DNA of 64,000 bases from Acidithiobacillus sulfurivorans (GTDB lineage Bacteria; Pseudomonadota; Gammaproteobacteria; Acidithiobacillales; Acidithiobacillaceae), in the NCBI RefSeq assembly GCF_018853815.1, contig NZ_JAAOMP010000036.1:1-64000 (forward strand). Direction: 5' to 3'. The position numbers and the translations under genes are program-made. A model generated the notes under the pieces. The model ran no database searches. It saw nothing but the letters and a program-made list of their open reading frames with translations, and had not been told where the DNA came from. The number at the start of each line of letters is the position of its first letter. Position 1 is the stretch's first letter. Positions 36,564 to 45,566 of the stretch are shown in pieces.

Positions 36564-37001
36564 GTGAAGCAAATGTGGATAAAACCGGGAGTCATCCGGA
36601 TAGGTATTGCCCTGACCCTGAGTCTCGGACTAAGCGCCTGTGCGCAAATGGTGGAAGTCAGCCCCCAGCAAAGCAGTTCCGATGCCATTGCCGTGCAGGC
36701 AGGTCGGGAGCACATTCTGGCCCTTTCACCTGCCGTCAATGATGCCCAGCTTGCACCGGTTAAAAGAGCATTGACAGCCGCTCAATCCGCGCAGTCCCGG
36801 GGCGATTATCTCCTGGCAGAGCGCGAAACCCTGCTGGCGAAAGTATTGCTGGATAATATTCAGGTTCGTCTCAAGAGCTCTCCCGGCAGCAGTCAGCGCC
36901 AGGCCCTGCAGAGCCAGATCGCCCATCTGCAAAGCCAGATCGCCATAACCCACCAGCAAATAGATGCCACCAAGGCACAAATAGCCAAGGAGTCTCAATA
37001 A
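36564..37001 (+). CDS. Putative lipoprotein with C-terminal coiled coil, DUF4398-like
   Basis: A 145-residue predicted lipoprotein. The GTG start follows GAGGAG at ten bases. The signal ends in a lipobox LSAC, with the acylated cysteine near residue 20. The next 70 residues have an Ala-rich pattern (VKRALTAAQSAQSRGDYLLAERETLLAKV) seen in DUF4398 lipoproteins; that similarity is by eye. The last 40 residues form a Gln-rich coiled coil. Its stop overlaps the start of the OmpA-like gene, suggesting that the two products form an envelope pair. Confidence 0.72.
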   Translation: MKQMWIKPGVIRIGIALTLSLGLSACAQMVEVSPQQSSSDAIAVQAGREHILALSPAVNDAQLAPVKRALTAAQSAQSRGDYLLAERETLLAKVLLDNIQVRLKSSPGSSQRQALQSQIAHLQSQIAITHQQIDATKAQIAKESQ

Positions 37002-37912
37002 TGCGCGCCCACGCTCTGATTGCTGCCGCCCTGTTGTTGTCATTTCCCGCGCTGGCCAGTGCCGATGTCGCAACCACCCGGGTATTACAACAATCCCTGC
37101 AACGCCTGCAGAATGCCCAGCGCAGCGGACCCGCCATTCCACCCACTACCTTGTCGGGCTTGCAGGAATCCCTGCAAATGATGACCCGTGATCAGGTCAA
37201 CCCGGCCATCTTTCAGGTCGACAAAGCCATTTTTGACGCCCGGATGGCCGGCCTGCAGGAACAACGCCAATCCATCCATCAGCAGACCGGCCTGAGCAAG
37301 CTACAACAACAGGTTCACTCACTGACTAGCCAGCATCAGGCCCTGCAGAACGAATATGCGCGACTCCGCCAGCAACTGGCCAGCAAAACCATGACCAGCG
37401 CGCAAACCCAACATTTGCAGACAGAAATTCAACAACAAAAACAGATGCTACAGGCCGAAGAAAAGCATCTCGCCAGCCTTGCCAAACAACCACCAAGTTC
37501 GCTAAACGGCATATCCAGCAGTGCTGCCATTACCAGCACCAGCACCACGAGCCTGCCTGCTTATGGCAAGGCTTTGACCGTATATGCCCAGGTGCAGGCC
37601 GCCAGCGATGGCGTGCATGTTTCCATGCCCGCCGATAGTCTTTTTGGCAGCGACAACCGTCTGAGTAATGATGGTGAACAACGTTTGCAGGCTATTTCCC
37701 GCATTCTCAAGCAAAGTAATGCCCATGAAATTCTGGTGCGGGTAGCTCCCCAGCCGCTGGGAGCCAATGCGGCCACCCAGCGCGCCGAAGCCATTTTGCG
37801 CAATCTGCGGCGTAATGGCGTCCCCGACCAGTCTCTGGCCCTGGCAACGGGTTCCGGCCTGGCGGCGGGAACCGCCGAGCTGCTTCTGGTGAATGCCAGC
37901 CCCACTTCGTGA
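37001..37912 (+). CDS. Exported OmpA-like protein with coiled coil
   Basis: A 303-residue protein with a signal peptide (LIAAALLLSFPALASA). Residues 30-170 are Gln-rich coiled coil. After a Ser/Thr linker comes a C-terminal domain of about 110 residues that resembles the OmpA peptidoglycan-binding fold (LFGSDNRLSNDGEQRLQAISRIL, then NAATQRAEAILRNLRRNGV). The usual NxxL..R peptidoglycan-contact residues are only partly kept. It probably lies in the periplasm with the preceding lipoprotein. No specific function is known to me. Confidence 0.7.
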   Translation: MRAHALIAAALLLSFPALASADVATTRVLQQSLQRLQNAQRSGPAIPPTTLSGLQESLQMMTRDQVNPAIFQVDKAIFDARMAGLQEQRQSIHQQTGLSKLQQQVHSLTSQHQALQNEYARLRQQLASKTMTSAQTQHLQTEIQQQKQMLQAEEKHLASLAKQPPSSLNGISSSAAITSTSTTSLPAYGKALTVYAQVQAASDGVHVSMPADSLFGSDNRLSNDGEQRLQAISRILKQSNAHEILVRVAPQPLGANAATQRAEAILRNLRRNGVPDQSLALATGSGLAAGTAELLLVNASPTS

Positions 37913-38496
37913 GCAAGCTGATTCTGGCATCGGCTTCTCCCCGGCGACTGGCCCTGCTCCGGCAACTGGGCTATGACCCGCAGGTGCAGGTTGCCGATGT
38001 CGATGAAACAGCGCAAGCCGGTGAACCCCCGGAACGTCTGGCGCAGCGCCTGGCGCGCAGCAAAGCCACGGCCCTGGCAGGAAGTCATCCAGAAAATCTG
38101 ATTCTTGCCGCCGATACGGTGGTTGCTCTGGCCGGACAAGCATTTGGCAAGGCCCGCGACGCTGCCGACGCCTATGCCATGTACGCGACACTCGGCGGGA
38201 AAAACCATCAGGTACATACGGCAGTTGCCCTGCTGCATGATGGACAGGTCGATGAACTCCTGCACAGCAGCACCGTGCGCCTGCGCAGCATGTGCCCCCA
38301 GGAAATGGCGGATTACTGGGCCAGCGGGGAACCTGCAGACAAGGCGGGGGCCTATGCCATACAGGGCTTGGGTGCGATTTTTGTCGAACATCTTCAGGGC
38401 TCGTTCAGTGGCGTCATGGGCTTGCCCCTTTTTGAAACAGCCCGGCTTTTATCTCAATGCGGCTTTCCGCCACCCGCATTTTCAGGATCCACATGA
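37909..38496 (+). CDS. Maf-family nucleotide pyrophosphatase
   Basis: A 195-residue house-cleaning hydrolase that removes non-canonical or modified nucleoside triphosphates. The start LILASASPRRLALLRQLG and the Asp motif LILAADTVVAL are diagnostic, as is AGAYAIQGLGAIFVEHLQGSFSGVMGLPL. The GTG start overlaps the stop of the preceding gene, and the stop overlaps the start of rng (ATGA). YhdE or YceF substrate type cannot be decided here. Confidence 0.92.
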   Translation: MSKLILASASPRRLALLRQLGYDPQVQVADVDETAQAGEPPERLAQRLARSKATALAGSHPENLILAADTVVALAGQAFGKARDAADAYAMYATLGGKNHQVHTAVALLHDGQVDELLHSSTVRLRSMCPQEMADYWASGEPADKAGAYAIQGLGAIFVEHLQGSFSGVMGLPLFETARLLSQCGFPPPAFSGST

Positions 38497-39983
38497 GCGA
38501 AGAACTTCTCATCAATGTCACCCCCCAGGAAATCCGCGTCGCACTGGTAGATAACGGCGTACTCCAGGAACTGCAGGTAGAACGCAGCGGCCATCGCGGA
38601 CTGGTCGGGAATATATACAAAGGCGTCGTGCGCCGGGTATTACCCGGCATGCAGGCCGCCTTTGTCGATGTTGGACTGGATCGCACCGCCTTTTTGCATG
38701 CTGCCGACATTCAGGATGACAGCGAAGAACTAAACGGCGAAACCGACATTGAAACCCGCCCCGGTCATCATGAAGTCCGCAATGTTTGTACCCTGTTGCA
38801 CGAAGGTCAGGAAGTTCTGGTACAAGTCATCAAGGATCCGGTCGGCAGTAAGGGCGCGCGTCTGACAACCCGGATTACCTTGCCGGGAAGATACCTTGTC
38901 TACATGCCCTTTGTTCCCCGTATCGGGGTTTCCACCCGCATTGAGTCACCGGAAGAACGGTCCCGGCTCAAGGACGAACTCAAAGCCGCCATTCCTGCTG
39001 ATGAAGCCGGTGGCTACATCATCCGCACCCTGGCCGAAGGGGTTGAACACCAGGATTTTGTCGGAGACATTGATTTTCTGCGCCGCCTGTGGAGTTCGAT
39101 CCGCCGCCAATTGGAAAACAGCAATGCTCCCTGCCAGATTCACAGTGATTTGAACCTCGCCATGCGCATGATGCGCGATGTCATGTCGGACAACATCGAA
39201 AGGGTACGCATTGATTCCCGTGAGACTTATGAGGCGGCAGTGAGTTTTTGCCAGCACGTCATTCCGGAAGTCGCCGACCGCATGGAGCACTATAGCGGCG
39301 AGCGCCCCCTCTTTGATCTCTACAATGTGGAAGATGAAATTGAAAGGGCCCTGCAAAGCCGGGTCACCCTCAAATCCGGCGCTTACCTGATCATTGATCA
39401 GACCGAGGCGCTCACAACGGTGGATGTGAATACCGGGGGATTTGTCGGGCGTCGCAATCAGGAAGACACCATTTTCAAAACCAATCTGGAAGCCGCCGCT
39501 GCCATTGCCCGACAAATGCGCCTGCGGAATATTGGCGGCATGATCATCATTGATTTCATTGATATGGATGATGAGGAACACAAAAGACGGGTGCAGCGCG
39601 CCCTGGAAAAAGCCATTCAGAATGACCGCACCCGTTGCAATATTACCCAGATTTCAGCCTTGGGCCTGGTGGAAATGACCCGCAAGCGCACCCGCGAAAG
39701 CCTCCGCCAGACCCTGTGCGAACCCTGCTCCTATTGTCATGGTCGTGGTTTTCTGAAAACGGCAGAAACCATCTGCTACGAAATCCTGCGGGAAATTGTC
39801 CGGGAAAGCCGGGCTTATCCTGCCGAGCGTTTCGTCGTATTGGCTTCACCCATGGTTATGGAAAAACTGCTCGACGAAGAAAGCACCAGTCTTGCGGCGC
39901 TTGAGGAATTCATCGGCCGCCCCATCAAGGTACAGGCGGAAGCCACCTATACCCAAGAGCAGTACGACATCATTTTGATGTGA
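38493..39983 (+). CDS. rng: Ribonuclease G
   Basis: A 496-residue endonuclease of the RNase E/G family, involved in 16S rRNA 5' maturation and mRNA decay. It begins SEELLINVTPQEIRVALVDNG, then an S1 domain (GNIYKGVVRRVLPGMQAAFVDVG). The catalytic Asp region is TVDVNTGGFVG and IIIDFIDMD, and the zinc-link cysteines are CEPCSYCHGRG. It lacks the long C-terminal degradosome scaffold of RNase E. The frame upstream of 38493 is inside maf and was trimmed. Confidence 0.95.
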   Translation: MSEELLINVTPQEIRVALVDNGVLQELQVERSGHRGLVGNIYKGVVRRVLPGMQAAFVDVGLDRTAFLHAADIQDDSEELNGETDIETRPGHHEVRNVCTLLHEGQEVLVQVIKDPVGSKGARLTTRITLPGRYLVYMPFVPRIGVSTRIESPEERSRLKDELKAAIPADEAGGYIIRTLAEGVEHQDFVGDIDFLRRLWSSIRRQLENSNAPCQIHSDLNLAMRMMRDVMSDNIERVRIDSRETYEAAVSFCQHVIPEVADRMEHYSGERPLFDLYNVEDEIERALQSRVTLKSGAYLIIDQTEALTTVDVNTGGFVGRRNQEDTIFKTNLEAAAAIARQMRLRNIGGMIIIDFIDMDDEEHKRRVQRALEKAIQNDRTRCNITQISALGLVEMTRKRTRESLRQTLCEPCSYCHGRGFLKTAETICYEILREIVRESRAYPAERFVVLASPMVMEKLLDEESTSLAALEEFIGRPIKVQAEATYTQEQYDIILM

Positions 39984-39991
39984 ATACTGAT

Positions 39992-40189
39992 CCTGAGAAC
40001 GGCTCTTGGCCGGGAGGCTTTGCCGCGACTTTGGCCCGCGCCGTTGTTGTTCTTGGTGAAATCCTGCGCCCGTCAGGAGAGCTGTCTGAGCCCAAAGGGC
40101 GAGTTCTCTCCTGACAGCAGGATGAGCCTTAGAACAACAGGCAAGGGACGTGGGAGCAAAAAGCCTTCCGGCCAAGAGCCGTTCTCAGG
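39992..40189. repeat. 198-bp palindromic element with 22-bp perfect terminal inverted repeats
   Basis: Bases 39992-40013 are the exact reverse complement of 40168-40189, and pairing continues for about eight more bases (GAGGCTTT with AAAGCCTT). Inside, GTTGTTCT pairs with AGAACAAC, ATCCTGC with GCAGGAT and GTCAGGAGAG with CTCTCCTGAC, closed by GCCC-AAA-GGGC. The whole tract can fold as one long interrupted hairpin. It lies between the convergent genes rng and comEA-like. It could be a MITE-like insertion, a structured RNA or a strong bidirectional terminator. Confidence 0.85.
40019..40042. repeat. 24-bp intergenic repeat, copy 1
   Basis: Shares 22 of 24 bases with 56565-56588, including the unbroken core GCGACTTTGGCCCG at 40025-40038. 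It lies within the palindromic element, just inside its left arm. Confidence 0.75.
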
Positions 40190-40198
40190 CTGGCCCCC

Positions 40199-40486
40199 TC
40201 AATCCGGACCTTGCGTGATAATCTGTGGCCGTAGGCGGGCAACAATTTTCGGGCTTAATACGGCACCCAGGGCGGCTGGCCCCGGAAAGGGGCCATGTGC
40301 TTCGCGAAAAGCGACAATAGCCACAGCACGCTTTTCGCCCACCCCCTTCAAACAGCGCAACTGTTCCGTGCCGGCCTGATTGATATTCACTTGGGGTGGA
40401 CAGTTTTTACCTTTGCCCCAGGCCATGTTGACACCCAGCAAGGTTGTCAGGAACAGCACCAAAGCATAGCGCAACAGCATCGGCAT
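40199..40486 (-). CDS. ComEA-like helix-hairpin-helix protein
   Basis: A 95-residue exported protein: signal peptide LLRYALVLFLTTLLGVNMAWG, then a helix-hairpin-helix DNA-binding domain (VNINQAGTEQLRCLKGVGEKRAVAIVAFREAHGPF). ComEA proteins bind incoming DNA in the periplasm during natural transformation, so DNA uptake is the inferred role. ATG 40486 gives the signal peptide; upstream codons in this frame overlap the HIT gene. It starts eight bases after the HIT stop. dprA, another transformation gene, is also in the window. Confidence 0.82.
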   Translation of the reverse strand: MPMLLRYALVLFLTTLLGVNMAWGKGKNCPPQVNINQAGTEQLRCLKGVGEKRAVAIVAFREAHGPFPGPAALGAVLSPKIVARLRPQIITQGPD

Positions 40487-40493
40487 GGTAGCC

Positions 40494-40889
40494 TCAGCCC
40501 TGTAAGGCCGCCCGAATCTGATCTCCCATGACAGCCAGTTCCGTTGCCGGAGTATCCGTAGCATGGGCAAAATTCAGGTCCGGAATAGCATTCATGGGAA
40601 TCAGATGGATATGGGTATGAGGAACTTCCAGCCCGGCCACCATAATCCCGACCCGCTTGCACCCGGTGACTTTTTCCAGCGCCGGAACCACGCGTTTGGC
40701 AAAGGGTAATAGTCCGGCGAGGGTCTGATCATCCAGGGTGAAAATATAATCATGCTCCTTTTTGGGAATAACCAGGGTATGTCCGGGACGAACCGGGCGG
40801 ATGTCCAGAAAGGCCAGATAATGTTCGTCTTCCAGCAGCTTCTGGGCAGGGATTTCGCCGGCGATAATGCGGGTAAATAAAGTGGTCAT
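40494..40889 (-). CDS. HIT-family nucleotide hydrolase
   Basis: A 131-residue histidine-triad protein with the active-site motif HTHIHLIP, preceded by [19 protein letters not shown]. HinT-type members hydrolyse purine nucleoside phosphoramidates. It overlaps the stop of hemL by four bases and is followed by the comEA-like gene, so the three are likely co-transcribed. Confidence 0.92.
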   Translation of the reverse strand: MTTLFTRIIAGEIPAQKLLEDEHYLAFLDIRPVRPGHTLVIPKKEHDYIFTLDDQTLAGLLPFAKRVVPALEKVTGCKRVGIMVAGLEVPHTHIHLIPMNAIPDLNFAHATDTPATELAVMGDQIRAALQG

Positions 40890-42178
40890 GCTTCCTCCTT
40901 CAATTGTGCCAAAACCAATTCTGCAGCATCCAGGGTGGCCTTGATTTCAGCATCACCATGCGCCGCAGAAACAAACCCGGCTTCGTAGGCACTGGGTGCC
41001 AGATAAACGCCTTGCGCCAACAGTCCATGGAAAAAGCGCGCATAGCGCCGGCTGTCGGCACGCATGACCGCATCAAAACCGCGTACGGGTTCGTCGCTGA
41101 AAAACCAGCCAAACATGGCCGGAACCTGATTAATCTGTAACGGGATAGCGGCAGCCTTGGCGCGCTCCGCCAGTCCGTCGCACAATTTTCGGGTTTGCAC
41201 GGCCAGCTTGTCATGAAATCCGGGCTCGCTCAGCAACTGCAAGGTCTTTAGGCCCGCCGCCATCGCCACCGGATTCCCCGACAGGGTCCCCGCCTGATAA
41301 ACGGGGCCATTAGGAGCCAGATATTCCATGATTTCCCTGGGACCGCCCAGTGCTCCCACCGGCAATCCGCCGCCGATGATTTTCCCGAAAGTCGTCAAAT
41401 CCGGCCGCACCCCATAAAGGCTCTGGGCACCTCCCAACGCCACCCGGAAGCCGGTCATGACTTCATCAAATATCAGGATCGTTTCATACTGGTCGCACAG
41501 CGCCCGTAAGCCTTCCAGAAAACCCGGCTCTGGAGGTACACAACCCATGTTACCCGCTACCGGCTCAACGATGATGGTGGCCACATCAAAACCATATTGC
41601 TGCATCATTTGTTCTACCGCAGACAAATCGTTGTAAGGGAGAACCAGGGTATCCTGACTGACTTCCCGAGGAATCCCGGCACTGGAGGGCTGCCCCAGGG
41701 TCAGGGCGCCGGAACCGGCTTTTACCAACAAACTGTCACTATGGCCGTGGTAATTCCCCTCAAACTTGATGATTTTATCGCGGCCGGTATAACCCCGGGC
41801 CAGGCGAATAGCCGACATCACCGCTTCGGTGCCACTGGAGGTCATGCGCACCGACTCAATACCCGGAACCAGCCGGCAAACCATCTCGGCCATGTCTACT
41901 TCAATAGCGGTGGGGGCACCAAAACCCAAACCCTTATCCACCTGGGCATGAACGGCGGCCCGAACCTCCGGATGATTATGACCGAGAATCATGGGCCCCC
42001 ACGAGCCTACATAATCCACATAGCGTTTGCCTTCCACATCCCAAAAATACGCGCCTTCGGAATGGTCCATAAAGATGGGATCTCCGCCCACACCACGAAA
42101 AGCCCGCACCGGAGAATTCACGCCGCCGGGAATACACAGCTGGGCTGCCTTGAATAAATCGTGAGAAGTCTGGGTCAT
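40886..42178 (-). CDS. hemL: Glutamate-1-semialdehyde 2,1-aminomutase
   Basis: A 430-residue PLP enzyme that makes 5-aminolevulinate in the C5 heme pathway. The PLP lysine lies in [17 protein letters not shown]. Other family marks are [34 protein letters not shown] and the cofactor region [21 protein letters not shown] stands five bases before ATG 42178; a second ATG at 42181 is too close to it. It lies after thiE in the same direction. Confidence 0.96.
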   Translation of the reverse strand: MTQTSHDLFKAAQLCIPGGVNSPVRAFRGVGGDPIFMDHSEGAYFWDVEGKRYVDYVGSWGPMILGHNHPEVRAAVHAQVDKGLGFGAPTAIEVDMAEMVCRLVPGIESVRMTSSGTEAVMSAIRLARGYTGRDKIIKFEGNYHGHSDSLLVKAGSGALTLGQPSSAGIPREVSQDTLVLPYNDLSAVEQMMQQYGFDVATIIVEPVAGNMGCVPPEPGFLEGLRALCDQYETILIFDEVMTGFRVALGGAQSLYGVRPDLTTFGKIIGGGLPVGALGGPREIMEYLAPNGPVYQAGTLSGNPVAMAAGLKTLQLLSEPGFHDKLAVQTRKLCDGLAERAKAAAIPLQINQVPAMFGWFFSDEPVRGFDAVMRADSRRYARFFHGLLAQGVYLAPSAYEAGFVSAAHGDAEIKATLDAAELVLAQLKEEA

Positions 42179-42180
42179 CA

Positions 42181-42849
42181 TTACTCCTTGGGAATATTCC
42201 TGGGATGATCAAATAATACCGCAAAGCGCCGGGCGGCTGCTTCCACCTGTTCCGAGGCAAACACCCCGGAAATCACCGCCAGGGCATCAGCCCCTGCAGC
42301 AATCAGCGCTCCGCCATTATCCTCGGTAATTCCGCCAATGGCGACCAGTGGAATATCCAGTTCTGCACGGGCCTTTCGCAAAACCTGCAGATCTACGCGA
42401 GGGGCCTGCGGCTTGCTCGGCGAGGCAAAAAAAGCACCAAAAGCCACATAATCCGCCCCGGCCTTGACGACTTCCTGAGCTTTAGCCAGCGAAGCATAGC
42501 AGGATACGCCAATGCACAGATCACGACCAAAAGCCTGGCGCAACCCGGCCAAAGGCGCATCGTCTGCGCCGACATGCAGAGCCGGGGCCTGAACCGCTCG
42601 CACCAGCTCGGGATCATCATTCACCACAAACAGGGCGCCATACTGAGTGCAAAGTTCACGCAGGGCACCCGCCTGCTGCCGTCGCCGCGCATGGTCCTGC
42701 CGGGGGTCGCCCTTATCCCGATACTGCAAAATCCTTGCCCCGCCCCGTAAGGCGGCTTCGGCTTTTTCCAGAAAAACCGCTTCCGGCATCCAGCGCGGAT
42801 CGGTAATGGCGTATAAACCGGCAATGGCATTGCGCGTTTTTGCACTCAT
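42181..42849 (-). CDS. thiE: Thiamine-phosphate synthase
   Basis: A 222-residue TIM-barrel enzyme joining the pyrimidine and thiazole parts of thiamine. [36 protein letters not shown] is the usual start, and the phosphate-binding [32 protein letters not shown] and [10 protein letters not shown] follow. ATG 42849 gives the family start; the longer frame lies in thiD. Its ATG is one base after the thiD stop. Confidence 0.94.
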   Translation of the reverse strand: MSAKTRNAIAGLYAITDPRWMPEAVFLEKAEAALRGGARILQYRDKGDPRQDHARRRQQAGALRELCTQYGALFVVNDDPELVRAVQAPALHVGADDAPLAGLRQAFGRDLCIGVSCYASLAKAQEVVKAGADYVAFGAFFASPSKPQAPRVDLQVLRKARAELDIPLVAIGGITEDNGGALIAAGADALAVISGVFASEQVEAAARRFAVLFDHPRNIPKE

Positions 42850-42850
42850 T

Positions 42851-43666
42851 TCAATGGCTGCTTTCAGGATGATAAAAACGGTTGGGAAAAAACTGACCAC
42901 TCCCCAGAGGGTAGGCATGACGCAACGCGGCATGGGTGAAATCAAGGGCTCCTTCTATGGCTTGCATCACTTCTAAACCCTTGGCCAGTCCCGCAGCAAC
43001 AGCAGAAGCCAGGGTGCAACCTGAACCATGATATTGATGAGGAAGTCGTTCCTGAATAAAAGTCTGCTGCAGAATGCCCCCCCGAAAAACCAGGTTTTCC
43101 AGCTTCGGGCCTTCGCCATGTCCACCGGACAATAAAACCCATTGGGCACCCTGAGCATTGAGTTGTGCAGCAGCAGCCTGCAAGTCTGCTGCGCCCGTCA
43201 AAGCCTGCGCCTCAGGCCCGTTGGGCGTGATAATGGTCACCTTTGGTAAAAGCTCCGTGCATATAGCCTCCCGCAATCCCATGCCAGCCAAAGAAGTACC
43301 CCCACCAGCCGTCATGACCGGGTCCAGCACCACCGGTATTTGCGGGTAAGCATTCAGGAGTTCGACCACGGCTCTGACCATCTCAGCGGAGCCCAACATC
43401 CCGATCTTGATCACCCGTACCGGAATATCATCCAGTATGACCTGAGCCTGCTGCAGGCATTCCGCCGGGGCCACCCGACTAAAGCGCTGAACATTGACTG
43501 AGTCCTGAATGGTCAGCGCGGTAATGGCGGTGCAGGCGTGGACGCCAAGACGGGCACAAGTTAACAGATCAGCCTGTATGCCGGCGCCAGCACTAGGGTC
43601 AGAACCGGCAATACTGAGCACGACAGGAGGAATTTCAGAGAGTTCGTGAAGTAAAATATTGTGCAT
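42851..43666 (-). CDS. thiD: Hydroxymethylpyrimidine/phosphomethylpyrimidine kinase
   Basis: A 271-residue ribokinase-fold enzyme that phosphorylates HMP twice to the pyrophosphate used by ThiE. SIAGSDPSAGAGIQADLLTC is diagnostic, with DPVMTAGGGTSL and the late YHGSGCTLASAVAAGLAKG holding the catalytic cysteine/glycine loop. ATG 43666 stands seven bases after GAGG. thiD, thiE and hemL form a minus-strand operon. No TPP riboswitch fits in the 86 bases upstream. Confidence 0.95.
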   Translation of the reverse strand: MHNILLHELSEIPPVVLSIAGSDPSAGAGIQADLLTCARLGVHACTAITALTIQDSVNVQRFSRVAPAECLQQAQVILDDIPVRVIKIGMLGSAEMVRAVVELLNAYPQIPVVLDPVMTAGGGTSLAGMGLREAICTELLPKVTIITPNGPEAQALTGAADLQAAAAQLNAQGAQWVLLSGGHGEGPKLENLVFRGGILQQTFIQERLPHQYHGSGCTLASAVAAGLAKGLEVMQAIEGALDFTHAALRHAYPLGSGQFFPNRFYHPESSH

Positions 43667-43752
43667 GGACAAACCTCAAATCCGGCAGGAAAATTGCTTT
43701 CACTTGCCACGCAAATCCTATCCTAACGACATCATTCATGGAGGAAAACCAC

Positions 43753-44487
43753 ATGCGGCAATTGCCGGAGTTGAGTCTAGCAGAAAAACTGGTCCATACG
43801 GGATTTATTTTCCTGGTGGGATTGGGCCTTTTGGTCGCAGAAGCCTATGTATACGTTACAGTAGGTGGTAATAATGGCCTTACAGTACAGGCTGTTGCTG
43901 AACATTATTATGGCAATCGCAGTTCCAGCACGCTGCAAACCGTCCTGCCGCGCATGATGGGTTACGCCGGGATGTCGGCAGCCGATAAACCGAAAATGGT
44001 TGCCGCAGTCAATCACTGGATTGCTTCAGGCGAAACCGAGGCGGATTACAATTCGGCCATAAAACCCTTGATCGCCGGAAACTGTTTGAAGTGTCACAGT
44101 GTTGCCATGACCAAGGTCCTTCACAACCCGCCTTTGGTTACTTACGGCGATGTCAAAACCGTGGCCAAGGTCGATACGGGGATGAGCCTCAGTACCATGC
44201 TGCTGAACGGTATGATTCACCTGACCATGCTCGGCGTAATTTTTTGGGTGGCTGGCTGGATATTCAGCAAATCGCGCTTCCCCAACAGCATCAAATACCC
44301 ACTGATCATCCTGCCTTTTATTGCCATGCTCGTAGATTTCAGTGGCTGGTTCCTGACCCATCAGAATCCGGCTTTCGTCTGGCTGGTACTGATTGGTGGC
44401 GCTCTGTCCTGTCCAATTGCCTTGCTGGAAATGCTCCTGAGCCTGATCCAGATGTGGTTTGTGAAGCCGCGACTTCAAGCTGCCTGA
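43753..44487 (+). CDS. Membrane-anchored c-type cytochrome, single CxxCH
   Basis: A 244-residue protein. One membrane span at residues 13-35 is followed by a periplasmic segment with a single heme-binding motif CLKCH at 111-115. Four further hydrophobic spans follow (about 150-240), including IHLTMLGVIFWVAGWIF and YPLIILPFIAMLVDFSGWFLTH. Histidines in the spans could ligate more heme, but this is not certain. ATG 43753 lies after GGAGG; the ATG at 43738 overlaps that site. A strong terminator follows the stop, so it is a single-gene unit. Electron partner unknown; I do not recognise a named family. Confidence 0.78.
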   Translation: MRQLPELSLAEKLVHTGFIFLVGLGLLVAEAYVYVTVGGNNGLTVQAVAEHYYGNRSSSTLQTVLPRMMGYAGMSAADKPKMVAAVNHWIASGETEADYNSAIKPLIAGNCLKCHSVAMTKVLHNPPLVTYGDVKTVAKVDTGMSLSTMLLNGMIHLTMLGVIFWVAGWIFSKSRFPNSIKYPLIILPFIAMLVDFSGWFLTHQNPAFVWLVLIGGALSCPIALLEMLLSLIQMWFVKPRLQAA

Positions 44488-44513
44488 TCAAATTGCATCC
44501 CCCCAGAAATGTC

Positions 44514-44535
44514 AGCCCCCGCATGGGGGCTTTTT
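44514..44535 (+). terminator. Intrinsic terminator after the cytochrome c gene
   Basis: A 7-bp GC stem, AGCCCCC (44514-44520) with GGGGGCT (44525-44531), loop GCAT and a run of five T. Confidence 0.9.
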
Positions 44536-44557
44536 CGTCAGGTTGTGCTGTATTTTC

Positions 44558-44578
44558 TGTGGATAACTTTGTGGATAT
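44558..44578 (-). promoter_or_regulatory. DnaA boxes, one perfect and one near-perfect
   Basis: TGTGGATAA at 44558-44566 is the exact reverse complement of the DnaA box TTATCCACA. TGTGGATAT at 44570-44578 has one mismatch. They are tandem, same orientation. A third, weaker site TGTGGAAAA is at 44731-44739. Confidence 0.7.
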
Positions 44579-44789
44579 AAACCGCAGAACTCAGATTTTT
44601 AAGCTTTGTTCCATTACTGAAACAGATTTCACCTGTTTTGTAACTTTATTTTTCTTTAAAAACCAATAAATTAAAAAACATACCGAAAGCATGTTAAGAA
44701 CAAAGTGCCATAAGCTCCTTATAAACGCTTTGTGGAAAACTTATTCATCCCGCTGCGGTTTCAGGGGGCCGGCACAGAACCCAAACGCC

Positions 44790-45566
44790 TTATGCAGAGC
44801 CAGTTTTCCGTGCCTTCCCTGCAACCCGGGCAAACAGCCGATCATAAAGAGCAATGGGTAAGTGCCGCAAAATCATTCCCACTATCCCCATCTGCCAGGG
44901 AACAACCATCCAGGCCTGACCACGGTCGATGGCCCTACGCATTCTCTGCGCCGCCTGCTCCGGGGCCATCAGCCAGGGCATGGGATAGTGATTAGCCGCC
45001 GTCATCGGAGTGGCAATGTAACCTGGAGCGATACAACAAACACGGATACCCTGTACCCTCAATTCCAGTCGCAGACTTTCCAGATAGGCAATCACTCCCG
45101 CCTTGGATGCACAATAGGCAGCCGCTCCAGGCAGGCCACGAAACCCGGCGACACTGGCAATTCCGGCAATGCGCCCACCCTGCGCCATATAAGGCAGGAA
45201 GGCCGTACAGGTGTTATCCATACCAAGCAAATTGGTGGTGATGATTTCGGCAAAAACCGGACGATCATCCTGCTCCCTGGCCAGAGTCCCATGACTGATT
45301 CCTGCATTGGCAATTAACACCTTGATTTCACCAAATTCATCCGAAAAATTTAGAGCCGCCGCGTCCAGGGTTGTCACATCACCCACATCAACTTTCATCA
45401 CCCGCACAACAGCCCCTCGGGAACGCGCCAGACTTGCCGTAGCTTCGAGGCTCTGCAGACTGCGGCCCAGGAGTAACAGCGGCCGGTCCGGTTCCGCATA
45501 AGCCAGTGCCAAGGCCTGTCCGATCCCACTGCCCGCCCCGGTAATTACGACAGATCCCTTCGACAT
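44790..45566 (-). CDS. Short-chain dehydrogenase/reductase (SDR)
   Basis: A 258-residue NAD(P)-dependent oxidoreductase. The nucleotide motif TGAGSGIG is at residues 10-17, NAG at about 89, and the catalytic YxxxK is YCASK. The C-terminal 30 residues contain a hydrophobic stretch (MGIVGMILRHLPIALYDRLF), so membrane association is possible. Substrate unknown. It is transcribed away from dnaA and lies between the two halves of the origin region. Confidence 0.88.
   Translation of the reverse strand: MSKGSVVITGAGSGIGQALALAYAEPDRPLLLLGRSLQSLEATASLARSRGAVVRVMKVDVGDVTTLDAAALNFSDEFGEIKVLIANAGISHGTLAREQDDRPVFAEIITTNLLGMDNTCTAFLPYMAQGGRIAGIASVAGFRGLPGAAAYCASKAGVIAYLESLRLELRVQGIRVCCIAPGYIATPMTAANHYPMPWLMAPEQAAQRMRRAIDRGQAWMVVPWQMGIVGMILRHLPIALYDRLFARVAGKARKTGSA

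Larger units (their letters stand above)
44488..44789. other. AT-rich intergenic region with DnaA-box-like sites (origin candidate)
   Basis: 302 bases without a gene. After the terminator at 44514-44535 come the DnaA sites at 44558-44578 and 44731-44739, separated by a strongly A/T-rich stretch (44590-44700). Together these look like part of a replication origin, 1.2 kb before dnaA. Confidence 0.5.

Noticed and set aside
39992-40189. Firm call of an insertion sequence
   Set aside because: There is no transposase frame and no target-site duplication could be confirmed, so only a palindromic element is reported.
43667-43752. TPP riboswitch before thiD
   Set aside because: The divergent gap is only 86 bases and lacks the conserved THI-box CUGAGA/ACCUGAUC elements.
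44790-45566. SDR gene as part of the dnaA operon
   Set aside because: It is transcribed away from dnaA with 368 bases of AT-rich DNA between them.
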